Of a stretch of 64,000 nt of DNA, positions 63,894-64,000 are shown piece after piece; position 1 is the first letter of the stretch, and each line of letters begins with the position of its first letter. Both the position numbers and the translations under genes were made by a program. The notes beneath the pieces are model-generated. The model was not told the origin of the DNA, searched no databases, and saw only the letters and a program-made list of their open reading frames with translations. Source of the DNA: Nostoc sp. UHCC 0870 (GTDB lineage: Bacteria > Cyanobacteriota > Cyanobacteriia > Cyanobacteriales > Nostocaceae). The stretch spans positions 202,501-266,500 of the forward strand of contig NZ_CP091913.1 of NCBI RefSeq assembly GCF_022063185.1, read 5' to 3'.

Positions 63894-64000
63894 ATGTTCG
63901 TCAACTTCTTTCTTAAACGACCTGTATTTACCAGTGTCTGCACTATTATTATTTTTTTGGTGGGTGCAATTAGTATCCCAACGCTACCAACTGATAGATA
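63894..64000 (+). CDS. RND efflux permease (AcrB-like), 5' end only
   Basis: From ATG 63894 the frame gives MFVNFFLKRPVFTSVCTIII, the standard RND-pump N-terminus (short cytoplasmic start, FxxRP motif, first membrane helix), then GAISIPTLPTDR. The gene is cut by the window end after 35 codons. The upstream adaptor makes this the pump of the same operon. Substrate cannot be inferred. Confidence 0.9.
   Translation, partial: MFVNFFLKRPVFTSVCTIIIFLVGAISIPTLPTDR

Overview
The window looks like a chromosomal segment of a filamentous, Nostoc/Anabaena-type cyanobacterium. The evidence is a psaA-psaB photosystem I operon, cyanobacterial-style 5S rRNA, very frequent GCGATCGC (HIP1) octamers, abundant short palindromic repeats, and a type V-K CRISPR-associated transposon (CAST). 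The genus is inferred from these traits, not proven.

Layout. Positions 1-262 hold the end of an rRNA operon (last bases of 23S, 5S, terminator). From about 341 to 12126 lies a decayed, older CAST-like element: tnsB, a TnsC homologue with degenerate ATPase motifs, an RHH protein, a crumbling type I restriction-modification (R-M) locus (hsdR with a motor deletion and frameshift, hsdM-hsdS with an amber codon and a frameshift), an Arc/RHH regulator, and the first ~60 codons of a cas12k. That cas12k is cut off exactly at the terminus (TGTACA) of a second, much more complete V-K CAST at 12127-38432. The second element has tnsB-tnsC-tniQ at the left. Its cargo is a class 1 DISARM defence operon (drmD-drmMI-drmA-drmB-drmC, minus strand) plus an XRE regulator. 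At the right are a divergent Arc/RHH regulator, cas12k, tracrRNA, a 7-repeat CRISPR array and a delocalised homing guide. The element's right end lies 2 bp from the 3' end of a tRNA-Ala(CGC) gene. The homing guide matches 14 nt of that tRNA next to a GTA PAM, 54 bp from the insertion point, so the targeting history can be read directly from the sequence.

The DISARM cargo has itself been attacked. drmD is split by a 3.6 kb three-gene transposon (serine recombinase, DDE transposase with an internal deletion, AAA ATPase) with 166-bp inverted ends, and the central helicase part of drmD is gone. A REP-associated (Y1/HUH) transposase and its palindromic repeats sit between DISARM genes, and two 171-bp-spaced copies of the repeat lie in frame inside drmMI.

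From 38435 the sequence is mostly ordinary chromosome: tRNA-Ala, HAD phosphatase, methyltransferase, rtcB, a GH57 glycosidase, an Nfu-type Fe-S scaffold, psaB, psaA, a lipoprotein, glutaminase and a thioredoxin/NHL protein. A second type I R-M locus follows (hsdM, hsdS with near-identical twin recognition domains, a dead ParDE toxin-antitoxin pair, hsdR). Just upstream of it is an 87-bp perfect copy of part of the CAST tnsC in inverted orientation. The window ends in an RND efflux operon (adaptor complete, pump truncated).

All calls are from reading sequence and translations; no database search was run.
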